Program-made: the position numbers and the translations under genes
Notes under the pieces: generated by a model
Told to the model about the DNA's origin: nothing
The model's database searches: none
Seen by the model: only the letters and a program-made list of their open reading frames with translations
Assembly: GCF_010868145.1 (NCBI RefSeq)
Contig: NZ_JAAGUY010000002.1
Coordinates: 452,245-516,244, forward strand
DNA: 64,000 bases
Source: Nocardia cyriacigeorgica
Lineage (GTDB): Bacteria; Actinomycetota; Actinomycetes; Mycobacteriales; Mycobacteriaceae
Direction: 5' to 3'
Part shown: positions 53,428-62,384 of the stretch, piece by piece
How positions within the stretch are numbered: the first letter of the stretch is position 1
Layout: each line of letters starts with the position of its first letter

Positions 53428-54586
53428 GAAGACGCCTCTCGTCCTGTTCGCGGTGCTGGCTGCCATAGCGACCGGTTGTTCCGGCGGTGACGCCGGAAAC
53501 TCGACCACGTCCCGTCCGGTGGCCACCGAAGCGACCGCCGGTGCGACCGCTGGCGTCACCACTACACCCGAACGTGACTGCTCCGCCGACTATCTGGCGA
53601 AGTTCACGCCCCGCCAGAAGCTCGCCCAGCTGCTGACCGTTGGTGTCAACGGCACCGCCGACGCACTGGCGGTGGTGCGTGATCACCAGGTCGGCGGCAT
53701 CTTCATCGGCGGCTGGACCGACCAGTCGCTGCTGACCGGCGGCCAGATGGAGCAGGTGAAGGCGGCAGCGAACGTGCCGCTGATGGTGACCATCGACGAG
53801 GAGGGCGGTCGCGTCTCGCGCGTCGCCGACCTGATCGGACCCGCGCCCTCGGCCCGCGAGACCGCGCAAACCATGACCACCGACGAGTTCTACAACGCCA
53901 CCCTCACGCGGGGTCAGGCGCTCAAAGACCTCGGTGTGACGGTGAATTTCGCGCCCGACGTGGATGTGAGCAGCCAGCCGGACAACTCGGTCATCGGCGA
54001 CCGTTCCTTCTCCGACGATCCCATGGTCGTCACCGAATACGCAGGCGCCTACATCCGCGCCATGCGTGAGGTCGGTGTCGGCACGGTGATGAAGCACTTC
54101 CCCGGGCACGGTGCCGGTTCCGGTGATTCGCATCTGGGGGCCGTACGCACGCCGCCGCTGGACCAATTGCAGAACCGCGATCTGGTGCCGTTCCGCGATC
54201 TGGTCGGTTCGGGCGCGGCCGTCATGGTCGGCCACCTGGATGTGCCCGGACTGACCGCGCCGGACGTCCCCGCCAGCATCAGTCCCGCGGTGATGGACCT
54301 CCTGCGCAAGGGCACCGGTTACGGAGCCGCACCCTTCGACGGTCCGATCTTCACCGACGATCTCGGCGGCATGGCTGCCATCACCAACCGCATGACGATC
54401 GCGGAGGCGGTGGAGGCCGCGCTGGTCGCCGGTGCCGACAATGCACTGTGGATCACCACCGACGCCGTCCCGCAGGTGCTCGACCGCCTCGAGCAGGCAG
54501 TGTGGAGCGGGCGCCTGCCGATCGCGCAGGTGGATGCGTCGGTGCTGCGGATGGCGTGGTTCAAGGGTGCGCCGCTGCACTGCTGA
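53423..54586 (+). CDS. nagZ: Beta-N-acetylhexosaminidase lipoprotein (NagZ/LpqI)
   Basis: A 387-residue GH3 enzyme with signal KTPLVLFAVLAAIATGC (lipobox Cys near residue 19). The family signature KHFPGHGAGSGDSH (His/Asp pair), with VTIDEEGGRVSR before it and the nucleophile Asp in FTDDLGGMAAI, are intact. It releases GlcNAc from cell-wall fragments; LpqI (Rv0237) does this in mycobacteria. The ATG at 53423 sits in a duplicated segment. It lies directly before the TetR gene, as in Rv0237-Rv0238. Confidence 0.92.
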   Translation: MRKTPLVLFAVLAAIATGCSGGDAGNSTTSRPVATEATAGATAGVTTTPERDCSADYLAKFTPRQKLAQLLTVGVNGTADALAVVRDHQVGGIFIGGWTDQSLLTGGQMEQVKAAANVPLMVTIDEEGGRVSRVADLIGPAPSARETAQTMTTDEFYNATLTRGQALKDLGVTVNFAPDVDVSSQPDNSVIGDRSFSDDPMVVTEYAGAYIRAMREVGVGTVMKHFPGHGAGSGDSHLGAVRTPPLDQLQNRDLVPFRDLVGSGAAVMVGHLDVPGLTAPDVPASISPAVMDLLRKGTGYGAAPFDGPIFTDDLGGMAAITNRMTIAEAVEAALVAGADNALWITTDAVPQVLDRLEQAVWSGRLPIAQVDASVLRMAWFKGAPLHC

Positions 54587-54616
54587 GGGCTACTGCACTG
54601 CCGAGGGCTACTGCAC
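54585..54616. repeat. 18-bp tandem direct repeat after nagZ
   Basis: GAGGGCTACTGCAC occurs at 54585-54598 and again at 54603-54616, period 18 bases, straddling the nagZ stop codon. Confidence 0.7.
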
Positions 54617-54788
54617 AGCTGAGTAGCACCGCACCACCGAGGTCGCCGACTCTGGGAATCCACCGCCGCGATCTGCCGCTTAGACTGCCCGCGCACACGG
54701 CTTCGCGGCGGATGCGCATTCCGGCTGACGGGCCTTCGCCGGATGAGTCGTTCTGGGCGACTGCTCGGCAAATCGTTCCGCCAAGAAC

Positions 54789-54802
54789 TTACCTTGGAGT
54801 AA
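54789..54802. promoter_or_regulatory. TetR operator upstream of the tetR gene
   Basis: TTACCTTGGAGTAA with flanking AAC gives AACTTAC-N4-GAGTAA. The same pattern recurs in the fabG4/fadA2 gap (59317-59338). A TAATAT (54800-54805) that could serve as -10 overlaps it. Autoregulation is likely. Confidence 0.6.
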
Positions 54803-54834
54803 TATAGAAGGCTCACCCTGTAGTAGGAGAGCGG

Positions 54835-55434
54835 ATGGCGGGCGGAACGAAGCGACTTCCTCGAGCGGTTCGTGAGCAGCAAATGCTCGACGCCGCCGTC
54901 GAGGTGTTCTCGCGTAAGGGTTTCCATGAGACATCCATGGACGCCATCGCGGCCGAAGCCAAGATCTCCAAGCCGATGCTGTACCTCTACTACGGCTCCA
55001 AGGACGAGCTGTTCCGTGCCTGCATCCAACGTGAGGGCCTTCGCTTCATCGAATCGGTCGCACCTGCCGGAAATCCCCTGCTCTCCCCGCACGAACAGCT
55101 GCGCACCGCGCTGGAGGGCTTCCTCGGCTTCGTCGACCACAACCGCCACTCCTGGCAGGTGCTCTACCGGCAAGCCATCGGTCAGCAGGCCTTCGCGTCC
55201 GAGATCGAGAACGCCCGCGAACGCGTCATCGAGCTGACCGCCAAACTGCTCGAATCCAGCGCCAAGCACGCCGAGCCCGGCACCAACTTCGATGTCGTCG
55301 CGGCGGCCGTCATCGGCGCGGGCGAGGCCATCGCCGACCGCGTCGCCACCGGCCGCATCGAAGTCTCCGAAGCGGTCGACCTGCTCGACGACCTCGCATG
55401 GAGCGGTCTGGCCGGCCGCAAGAAGGCCGAGTAG
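54835..55434 (+). CDS. TetR-family regulator (Rv0238-like)
   Basis: A 199-residue TetR protein. The helix-turn-helix is in residues 14-56: VREQQMLDAAVEVFSRKGFH followed by TSMDAIAAEAKISKPMLYLYYGSKDELF. The ligand-binding C-terminal domain has no recognisable ligand signature. It is preceded by an AGGAGAG site and by an operator-like dyad also found between fabG4 and fadA2. It probably represses itself and the lipid genes htdX-fabG4 and fadA2; a fatty acyl-CoA or similar ligand would be sensible. Confidence 0.9.
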   Translation: MAGGTKRLPRAVREQQMLDAAVEVFSRKGFHETSMDAIAAEAKISKPMLYLYYGSKDELFRACIQREGLRFIESVAPAGNPLLSPHEQLRTALEGFLGFVDHNRHSWQVLYRQAIGQQAFASEIENARERVIELTAKLLESSAKHAEPGTNFDVVAAAVIGAGEAIADRVATGRIEVSEAVDLLDDLAWSGLAGRKKAE

Positions 55435-55449
55435 CCCACCTTCGACCGT

Positions 55450-55476
55450 GAGTGGCACCTCGGTACGGAGCCACTC
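55450..55476 (+). terminator. Hairpin after tetR, with an alternative partner
   Basis: GAGTGGCACC (55450-55459) pairs with GGAGCCACTC (55467-55476) with one mismatch; a perfect alternative partner GGTGCCACTC is at 55494-55503. It follows the TetR stop by 15 bases. Confidence 0.5.
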
Positions 55477-55636
55477 GCGATACGCCGCAGCCAGGTGCCA
55501 CTCGCGCTTCATGATGGCTGGGGCGTGGGATGTACTGCGGGAACGGGGGATGGGGTTGCCGCGCAGCGCGGTTGGTGCGAGAGTTCGGTGCGTTCTACGG
55601 GGCCGGGGATATCGGCAAGACTTGCGGAGGGGACAG

Positions 55637-56890
55637 TTGTTCGGGTTGCTGAAGCCGTGTGGGCACCGCGCGGCGGATTACGGGGTGGATCCGGGGCAGT
55701 GGCAGGCGCATATGTGTGGGCTCTGTCTCGGCCTACGTGACGGGCACGGGCAACTCGCCCGCAGCGCCACCAATACCGATGCCATCGTGCTGAGCATGCT
55801 CACCGAGGCGCAGCTGGAGGGACGGGCCGAGCGGGTCACCGCCGGACCGTGCGCATTGCGCGGAATGCGACGAGCGCAGGTGGCGACCGCCGGTTCGGCG
55901 GGAATCCTGCTGGCGTCCACGGCATCACTGCTGCTCGGCTCGGCCAAGATTCGTGATCACGTCGACGACGGTGACGCGTCCGCGCTGATCCGGCGCCCGA
56001 TGGCGAAGGTATCGAGTCGCTGGGCCGATGGCGCCCGCCGACAGGCAGCGCGAATCGGCTTCGATGTGGAACCGCTTGTCGCGGCCCTTGATTCGCAGGC
56101 TGATCGGGAACGTCGCGCACATACCCTCACCCTCGACGAACTGACCGTCCCGACCCAGGTGTGCGCCGCCGAATTCTTCGCGCACTCCGCGGTCCTGGCC
56201 GACCGACCCGGCAATATCGCGCCGCTACGTGAGGCCGGACGACATTTCGGCCATATCGCGCACCTCGTCGACGCCATCGAGGACTTCGATACCGACCGTG
56301 ACCGCGGCCGGTTCAATCCGCTCGCTGCCACCGGCACCGACCTAACGCAAGCATATGAGCTGCTGCACCAGTCGAATTCGCGTCTACGCGAGTCGATCGA
56401 GGCGACGGATATCGCAGCCGAGCCCGCCGTCCGCTGGATGCTGCTCGACCCGCTGCACAGCCTGGTCCGCCGTATCGGACGGGGCGTGGGCGCGATATCG
56501 GCGCACGCCTGTTCGGTGCCGCGGCGTGAGCGCGTCGAAGGCCCGCACGCCGGTCGCGCCGAGCCCCGTCGGCTCATCGGCCGCCCGCCCGCAGCCACAG
56601 GCCAGGCGCGCAGACACAACACCGGCCATCGCCCGCCGACCCGCCGCCCTGGCGTCGGCGAGGCGCTGCCCGCTGTGCTCGGCATCTACTGCACCGGCTA
56701 CGCCTGCTGCGCCGACCACACCAACCCGTGCAATGGCGAACGCCGCCCCGCCTGGTGGAAGGAACACCTCGGCAATTGCTGCGACGGTGTCGACTGCTGC
56801 TCGAACTGCGGCAACTGCTGCGGGGGCGGCGAGGGCGGGGGCGGTTGCTGCGACGGGTGCTGTTGCGATGGGTGCGGCTGCGACTGCTGA
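55637..56890 (+). CDS. DUF5685 protein with cysteine-rich tail
   Basis: A 417-residue protein, best start a TTG at 55637 after GGAGGGG; the protein begins FGLLKPCGH. It has an early CxxC (HMCGLCLGLR), a helical core with an Asp-rich stretch (HLVDAIEDFDTDRDRG) that recalls prenyl-synthase-like DDxxD motifs, and 15 cysteines in the last 38 residues. No signal peptide. It lies between the tetR gene and htdX with no mycobacterial counterpart that I recall. The DUF5685 family has no known activity; metal binding by the tail is inferred. Confidence 0.75.
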   Translation: MFGLLKPCGHRAADYGVDPGQWQAHMCGLCLGLRDGHGQLARSATNTDAIVLSMLTEAQLEGRAERVTAGPCALRGMRRAQVATAGSAGILLASTASLLLGSAKIRDHVDDGDASALIRRPMAKVSSRWADGARRQAARIGFDVEPLVAALDSQADRERRAHTLTLDELTVPTQVCAAEFFAHSAVLADRPGNIAPLREAGRHFGHIAHLVDAIEDFDTDRDRGRFNPLAATGTDLTQAYELLHQSNSRLRESIEATDIAAEPAVRWMLLDPLHSLVRRIGRGVGAISAHACSVPRRERVEGPHAGRAEPRRLIGRPPAATGQARRHNTGHRPPTRRPGVGEALPAVLGIYCTGYACCADHTNPCNGERRPAWWKEHLGNCCDGVDCCSNCGNCCGGGEGGGGCCDGCCCDGCGCDC

Positions 56891-56904
56891 GCCGGAGAAC
56901 GCGA

Positions 56905-56932
56905 AGCCGCGCACCCCGAAAGGTGCGCGGCT
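56905..56932. terminator. Hairpin terminator between convergent DUF5685 and htdX genes
   Basis: A perfect 11-base stem (56905-56915 with 56922-56932), loop CCGAAA, between the two stop codons. No long T-tract. Confidence 0.75.
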
Positions 56933-56952
56933 CCTGGCGAATCCAGCCGAAC

Positions 56953-57816
56953 TCAGCGCAAGGTGGCCGTCAGATGCGGGAACCCCTTCTTCGGGTTCCG
57001 CAATGCCAGATCCCAGCCGCCGTCGGTTCGATCGGCGTACAGGTTCACCTTCGACGGCAAGAAGATCGGCTTACCGAACTTCACCGAGTAGGTGACCTGC
57101 TCCGGTATCCGGCCCTCGATCGAGCCGAGAACCATGGCCGCCGACCACATACCGTGTGCGATCGCCTTCGGGAACCCGAAGGCCTTGGCGCCGAGCGCGG
57201 AGGTGTGGATCGGGTTGTGGTCACCCGAGGCCGCCGCGTAGCGAGTGATCGTCGGCTGATCGACGCGCAGGGCGCGCAGCGGAGGCGGCGGCACCTCGTC
57301 CGGCTTGGGCTCGGGCTTCGGTCCGCCCGACAGCGAGGTGCGCTGCTGGTGCAGGAAGGTGGTGACCTGACGCCACACCAGCTCCCGGCCCACCCGGATC
57401 TCGCTGATCGCGTCGACCAGCAGACCCTTCGGATGCTCGCGCAGGTTCTCGATATGCGCGGTGATATCGAGCGGTTCGCTCACCGAGATCTCGCGGGTGC
57501 GTTCGATGACGTTCTCCGCGTGCACCGCGCCCACCGCGACGAACGGGAAGTCGCGCTGCACGACCAGCTGCATCACCACCGGGAAGGTGAGGATGAACGG
57601 GTAGGTCAGCGGCAGCGAATCACCGAACCGCAGCCCGGTCGCCCGGCAGTAGGCGGCCAGATGGTCGGGATCGACCTTGACGCCCTCTAGCTTGATCTCG
57701 CGATCGGGCAGCGTGGGCTTGCGCGCCGAGACCAGCGGTACCGAGCCGAGTGCTGCCTTCAGGTACAGCTTGCCGTTCTTCGGCGCCTCGGTGAGGGTGA
57801 TCGTCTCGGTCATCAT
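56953..57816 (-). CDS. htdX: MaoC-type 3-hydroxyacyl dehydratase HtdX
   Basis: A 287-residue double hot-dog dehydratase. The R-hydratase motif is near residues 192-214: [20 protein letters not shown] followed by [13 protein letters not shown], with catalytic Asp and His; the N-terminal half is the non-catalytic repeat. HtdX (Rv0241c) dehydrates (3R)-hydroxyacyl-CoA or -ACP. Two adjacent ATGs (57816, 57813) overlap the fabG4 stop, so it is coupled to fabG4. Confidence 0.92.
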   Translation of the reverse strand: MMTETITLTEAPKNGKLYLKAALGSVPLVSARKPTLPDREIKLEGVKVDPDHLAAYCRATGLRFGDSLPLTYPFILTFPVVMQLVVQRDFPFVAVGAVHAENVIERTREISVSEPLDITAHIENLREHPKGLLVDAISEIRVGRELVWRQVTTFLHQQRTSLSGGPKPEPKPDEVPPPPLRALRVDQPTITRYAAASGDHNPIHTSALGAKAFGFPKAIAHGMWSAAMVLGSIEGRIPEQVTYSVKFGKPIFLPSKVNLYADRTDGGWDLALRNPKKGFPHLTATLR

Positions 57817-59168
57817 GCTCCGATCAGGCTCTGACCGCAGACGCGAACCACGTTGCCGGTCACCGCGTTCGACGCCGGGCTGGCGAAGAAGGCGATGGCC
57901 TCGGCGACGTCGACGGTCTGGCCGCCCTGCAGCAGCGAGCTCATCAGCCGTCCGGCCTCGCGGGTGCCGAGCGGGATGGCGGCGGTCATCGCGGTCTCGA
58001 TGAAGCCGGGCGCAACGGCGTTGATGGTGATGCCCTTCTCGGCCAGCTTCGGCGCTTCGGCGTTCACCATGCCGATGACACCGGCCTTGGAGGCGCCGTA
58101 GTTGGTCTGGCCACGGTTACCGGCGATGCCCGCGATGGAGGACACGTCGATGACGCGGCCACCCGCCTTCAGCGCACCCGAAGCCACCAGGCCTTCGGTG
58201 ATGCGGTGCGGTGCTGCGAGGTTGACGCCGATGACGGAGTTCCAGCGGCCCTCGTCCATGTTCGCGAGCAGCTTGTCGCGGGTGATGCCCGCGTTGTGCA
58301 CGATGATGTCGATGCCGCCGAAACGCTCGGTGGCGAATTCGGCCAGTTTCTGTGCGGCATCGGGTGCGGTGACGTCGAGTGCGAGCGCGGTGCCGCCGAT
58401 CTTGTTGGCGGTCTCCGAAAGCGCCTCACCGGCGGCAGGGATATCGGCCACGATCACCTGGGCGCCGTCGCGGGCGAAGACCTCGGCGATGGTGGCGCCG
58501 ATACCGCGCGCGGCACCGGTGACCACCGCGACCTTGCCATCCAGTGGGCGATCCCAGCTGGTGGGGGCGACGGCGTCGTCCTTGCCGACCCGGATGACCT
58601 GGCCGTCGACGAACGCCGACTTGGCCGACAGCAGGAACCGCAGCGTCGACTCGAGGCCGGTGGCGGCGGCGGAGGCCTCCGGGTGCAGGTACACCAGCTG
58701 GGCGGTGGCGCCGCGCAGCAGTTCCTTGGCGACGCTGCGGGTGAAGCCCTCGAGCGCGCGCTGGGCGATCTGCTCGTCGACGCTCGACGACAGCTCCGGC
58801 GTGGTGCCGATGACGACGACGCGGCCGGAGGCGGCGAGGCTGCGCATGGCCGGCTGGAAGAACTCGAACAGCTGCGACAGGTCCTCGATGGATCCGATGC
58901 CGGTGGCGTCGAAGACCAGCGCGCCGTACTTGGCGCCCTGGACGGGGGTGTCGGCGAAGGTGTAGTCGGTCAGCAGGGCGCGGACCGGCTCGGCGACTCG
59001 GCCTTTACCGCCGAGCAGCACCGGACCCGGAAGGGCCGGCTCACCCTTGACGTAGCGCCGCAGGGTTTCCGGCTGCGGCAGGCCCAGCTTGCTCGCGAGG
59101 AAGGCGCCGGGGGCGGAATGGACGAACGATCCGTAGAGGTTGGGTGCACCCTTGCTCTTGGCTGCCAC
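57813..59168 (-). CDS. fabG4: High-molecular-weight 3-oxoacyl-ACP reductase FabG4
   Basis: A 451-residue SDR with an N-terminal flavodoxin-like domain (residues 1-205) that resembles a non-catalytic half, then the catalytic SDR domain: [33 protein letters not shown] and [11 protein letters not shown]. The HMwFabG form is specific to actinobacteria; it reduces 3-oxoacyl chains with NADH. A GGTAGGAAT-type site lies before the ATG. It heads the fabG4-htdX operon and is divergent from fadA2, across the TetR operator. Confidence 0.94.
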   Translation of the reverse strand: MAAKSKGAPNLYGSFVHSAPGAFLASKLGLPQPETLRRYVKGEPALPGPVLLGGKGRVAEPVRALLTDYTFADTPVQGAKYGALVFDATGIGSIEDLSQLFEFFQPAMRSLAASGRVVVIGTTPELSSSVDEQIAQRALEGFTRSVAKELLRGATAQLVYLHPEASAAATGLESTLRFLLSAKSAFVDGQVIRVGKDDAVAPTSWDRPLDGKVAVVTGAARGIGATIAEVFARDGAQVIVADIPAAGEALSETANKIGGTALALDVTAPDAAQKLAEFATERFGGIDIIVHNAGITRDKLLANMDEGRWNSVIGVNLAAPHRITEGLVASGALKAGGRVIDVSSIAGIAGNRGQTNYGASKAGVIGMVNAEAPKLAEKGITINAVAPGFIETAMTAAIPLGTREAGRLMSSLLQGGQTVDVAEAIAFFASPASNAVTGNVVRVCGQSLIGA

Positions 59169-59316
59169 GATTCCTACCTTTTCTGTGCTCGATGTCTGGG
59201 ATGTCGGTGCGTCCCCCTGTTTGCGCTCGCATCACTCCATAGGCTGCCTGACCAGCGGCGCAGGCTCCGTCTGTGAGGTGCGCGAGCGCACAATTGCGGG
59301 GTGCGGTATCGACAAC

Positions 59317-59338
59317 AAACTTACTCCAGAGTAAGTTT
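59317..59338. promoter_or_regulatory. Perfect palindrome in the fabG4/fadA2 divergent region
   Basis: AAACTTACTC-CA-GAGTAAGTTT: ten-base perfect arms. It shares AACTTAC-N4-GAGTAA with the site at 54789-54802 before the tetR gene. The likely binder is that TetR protein. Confidence 0.75.
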
Positions 59339-59438
59339 AATGTAAACCGATTGCGACCGGGTGCGGAAACGTGTGGAGGGGTTCCGCACCGGCACCCGGG
59401 GCGCGCCGGAAGTTCCCGACGAGACCTTGGAGACTCGA

Positions 59439-60761
59439 GTGACTAGCAAAGCCCGTTCGACGAAGAGCACGGCCAAGACCACCAAGCAGCCGCGTCCGGT
59501 CGCGATCGTTGGCGGTAACCGGATTCCGTTCGCTCGCTCCGACAAGGCGTACGCCCACGCCTCCAACCAGGACATGTTCACCGCCGCGCTGGACGGCCTC
59601 GTCAGCCGTTTCGGTCTGCAGGGCGAGCGCCTCGGCATGGTCGCCGGTGGCGCGGTGCTCAAGCGGGTCGGCGAGCACGGCATGATCCGCGAGAGTGTGC
59701 TCGGCAGCAAGCTCAGCCCCTACACCCCCGCCCACGACCTGCAGCTTGCCTGCGGCACCGGTCTGCAGGCCATCGTCACCGTGGGTGACGCCATCGCGGC
59801 AGGCCGCATCGACGCGGGCATCGGCGGCGGCACCGACACCACCTCGGACGCGCCCATCGGCGTCAGTGAGGGCATGCGCGAATGGATGCTGGATGCCAAC
59901 CGCGCCAAGACCAACAAGGATCGCCTCAAGCTGGTCGGCCAGCTGCGCCCGAACATGCTCGGCATCGAGATCCCGCGCAACGCCGAACCGCGCACCGGCC
60001 TGTCCATGGGTGAGCACGCCGCCATCACCGCCAAGGAATTCGGCGTCGCCCGTGAGGCCCAGGACGAGCTGGCCTACCTGTCGCACAAGAACATGGCGGC
60101 CGCCTACGACCGCGGTTTCTTCGACGATCTGATCACCCCGTTCCTCGGGCTGACCCGCGACGACAACCTGCGCCCCGGCTCCTCGATCGAGAAGCTGGCC
60201 ACCCTGAAGCCGGTCTTCGGTGTCAAGGCCGGTGACGCGACGATGACCGCGGGCAACTCCACCCCGCTCACCGACGGCGCCTCGGCGGTGCTGCTGTCCA
60301 GCGACGAATGGGCCGCCGAGCGCAACCTGCCGGTGCTCGCCCATCTGGTGGATTCCGAGGTTGCCGCCGTCGATTACATCCACGGCCCCGACGGCCTGCT
60401 GATGGCGCCGACCTACGCGGTGCCGCGCATGCTCGCCCGCAACGGCCTGACCCTGCAGGATTTCGATTACTACGAGATCCATGAGGCGTTCGCCTCGGTC
60501 GTGCTCGCCACCCTGCAGGCGTGGGAGTCCGACCAGTACTGCAAGGAGCGGCTGGGTCTGGACGGTGCGCTTGGTTCCATCGACCGCAGCAAGCTCAACG
60601 TCAACGGCTCCTCGCTGGCCGCGGGTCACCCGTTCGCCGCCACCGGTGGCCGCATCGTGGCATCGACCGCGAAGATGCTGGCCGAGAAGGGGTCCGGCCG
60701 CGCCCTGATCTCCATCTGTGCCGCGGGCGGCCAGGGCGTCGTCGCGATCCTGGAGCGCTGA
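59439..60761 (+). CDS. fadA2: Acetyl-CoA acetyltransferase FadA2 (thiolase)
   Basis: A 440-residue thiolase. The acyl-accepting Cys is in LQLACGTGLQ (near residue 105), with the EIHEAFA, GHPFAATGGR and CAAGGQG motifs carrying the His and second Cys. GTG at 59439 has GGAG upstream; a Lys/Ser/Thr-rich tail of about 17 residues precedes AIVGGNRIPF. FadA2 (Rv0243) joins or cleaves acyl-CoA chains. Divergent from fabG4. A clear terminator follows. Confidence 0.94.
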   Translation: MTSKARSTKSTAKTTKQPRPVAIVGGNRIPFARSDKAYAHASNQDMFTAALDGLVSRFGLQGERLGMVAGGAVLKRVGEHGMIRESVLGSKLSPYTPAHDLQLACGTGLQAIVTVGDAIAAGRIDAGIGGGTDTTSDAPIGVSEGMREWMLDANRAKTNKDRLKLVGQLRPNMLGIEIPRNAEPRTGLSMGEHAAITAKEFGVAREAQDELAYLSHKNMAAAYDRGFFDDLITPFLGLTRDDNLRPGSSIEKLATLKPVFGVKAGDATMTAGNSTPLTDGASAVLLSSDEWAAERNLPVLAHLVDSEVAAVDYIHGPDGLLMAPTYAVPRMLARNGLTLQDFDYYEIHEAFASVVLATLQAWESDQYCKERLGLDGALGSIDRSKLNVNGSSLAAGHPFAATGGRIVASTAKMLAEKGSGRALISICAAGGQGVVAILER

Positions 60762-60792
60762 TCTGATCCCCGTCCGCACGGGGTAGAGGCGA

Positions 60793-60831
60793 GGGTGGCA
60801 TTCGGCTGATCGGCCGGATGCCACCCTTTTT
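60793..60831 (+). terminator. Intrinsic terminator after fadA2
   Basis: Arms 60793-60806 and 60813-60826 form a 14-base stem with one G-T pair, followed directly by TTTTT (60827-60831). Confidence 0.9.
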
Positions 60832-61114
60832 GTGTGTTGTCCGGGCAATTACCGGGCAATTTGTCCGATCTTGCTCGATATCCGGTCGGTGACCGTCGAT
60901 GCGTGGCAAGGTAGCAAGCGCTGATCCATGTGTGTTTACCTGCTTGTAACCTGCTGGGGCTGTCGGGGCCGAGTGGTGATCGATCGGTATTTTCGACATC
61001 CGACCAGGCCAGTTCGGAATGTGGCTATCCGCGGGAAATGTGCTGTCACATCGCGCATTTCTTGATTTCGAGATCAAGAAGATCGAGCGTGCGGAGAGGA
61101 AGGCTGAACGGCTG
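60832..61114. other. Intergenic region upstream of a secreted protein
   Basis: About 280 bases with no convincing gene. A/T-richer stretches near 60930-60990 could carry the promoter of the next gene, but no clear -35/-10 pair was found. Confidence 0.5.
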
Positions 61115-62383
61115 ATGCGTATCGGAGTATTGCAACGCGCGGCGGTGGCGCTGCTCGCGACGACGGTCGGGCTCGGACTGGCGACGGCACCGGCGGAGGC
61201 CGAAGAACTCGACCGCTATCTGGACCTCCCGCTGGTCAATCGCAATGCCGAAGCGGGGCCTGGTGGCGTACATCCGGACCTGCCCTATGACGCGGCCCAG
61301 CTGCGTGGTCTGCTCGACCAGGCGCGGTCGCAGGGCATCGCACCGACCCGCTACGCCGCACTGCTGTACCAGTACTGGCTGGTCGACGCGACGAACAAGG
61401 CCGGTATCGACCTGCGCTCATGGAATCCGCGCGACGGTGTCGAGGTCAATCGGCAGAACCTGATCAAGTCCTACCGCTACTACGAGGATCTGCAGCTGGC
61501 GCACCGCGAATTGCAGTGGGCGGGAATGGGCGGCCAGGTCGGTGCCGACTTCGGTGGCGGCCTCCTCGATTTCGAACTCATGAGCAACATCTACTCGCTG
61601 CCAGGGCTGTCGGAATCGGCGCGCGTGGTGATCGGCGCGGTCGAGCAGGCCGCGGGACCGCAGGCCGTCGCGATGCTTCCGCGTGGACTGGCCGCACTCG
61701 CCGAGGCCGGACCACGTATCACGCCCGAGGACCTGCACTACATCATCGGGATGATCCTGGTGATGCAGAAGAACATCTTCTCCGACCTCATGCCGATGCA
61801 TGACGCCTATGTCACCGAGGGCCTGCCCGCGCTGGAGGAATTCCAGGCCGCCGGACTCTTCGGCGCCGACATCATGAACGCCTGGCGCGACGTCGCCTCG
61901 GGTGACAAGGACCGGATCGCCGCGGGCAACGCCACCCTGCTTCGCCGCGAACAGGAATGGGCCATCGGGGCGCAATGGGACCACGTCCGGGCATACAAGG
62001 GCGCGGTTGGTGAGGCCATCACATACGTCAGCGGTGCCGCCGGTTCGCCGTCGGTGGCCGGTGTGGCTCCGCCGCGCGAATTCAACCCCGTGCGAATCCC
62101 GTTCACGATGGCCGACGGCAGGCCCGCGCTGCTGACGATGCCGCTGCCGGATTGGAACTGGTCGGTGCTCGATGCCCGCTGGGATTACATCTCCACCGAG
62201 CTGCTGCCGAAATACACGTGGCAGGTCGACAACAATTGGCCTGCACTCGAAGCGGTGATGCGCACGCCGTACGAGGTGCAGATGGAATCGCACCGTCCGC
62301 TGTTGAATATTCCGCAGCTGCTGGATTCGGCGATTCGGGAAATGCAGGTGACGCCGGTGGGCGCGGAAATGGCGGTGAACTGA
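61115..62383 (+). CDS. Secreted protein of unknown function
   Basis: A 422-residue protein with a clear signal peptide, MRIGVLQRAAVALLATTVGL then ATAPAEA, with cleavage likely after PAEA. The mature part is helical, with conserved-looking runs DLPLVNRNAEAGPGGVHPDL, GMGGQVGADFGGGLLDFE, and WNWSVLDARWDYISTELLP. It contains no Cys. AGGAAGG precedes the ATG. Its stop is one base from the start of a secretory-lipase-like protein, so they are translationally linked. No family was recognised. Confidence 0.75.
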   Translation: MRIGVLQRAAVALLATTVGLGLATAPAEAEELDRYLDLPLVNRNAEAGPGGVHPDLPYDAAQLRGLLDQARSQGIAPTRYAALLYQYWLVDATNKAGIDLRSWNPRDGVEVNRQNLIKSYRYYEDLQLAHRELQWAGMGGQVGADFGGGLLDFELMSNIYSLPGLSESARVVIGAVEQAAGPQAVAMLPRGLAALAEAGPRITPEDLHYIIGMILVMQKNIFSDLMPMHDAYVTEGLPALEEFQAAGLFGADIMNAWRDVASGDKDRIAAGNATLLRREQEWAIGAQWDHVRAYKGAVGEAITYVSGAAGSPSVAGVAPPREFNPVRIPFTMADGRPALLTMPLPDWNWSVLDARWDYISTELLPKYTWQVDNNWPALEAVMRTPYEVQMESHRPLLNIPQLLDSAIREMQVTPVGAEMAVN

Positions 62384-62384
62384 G

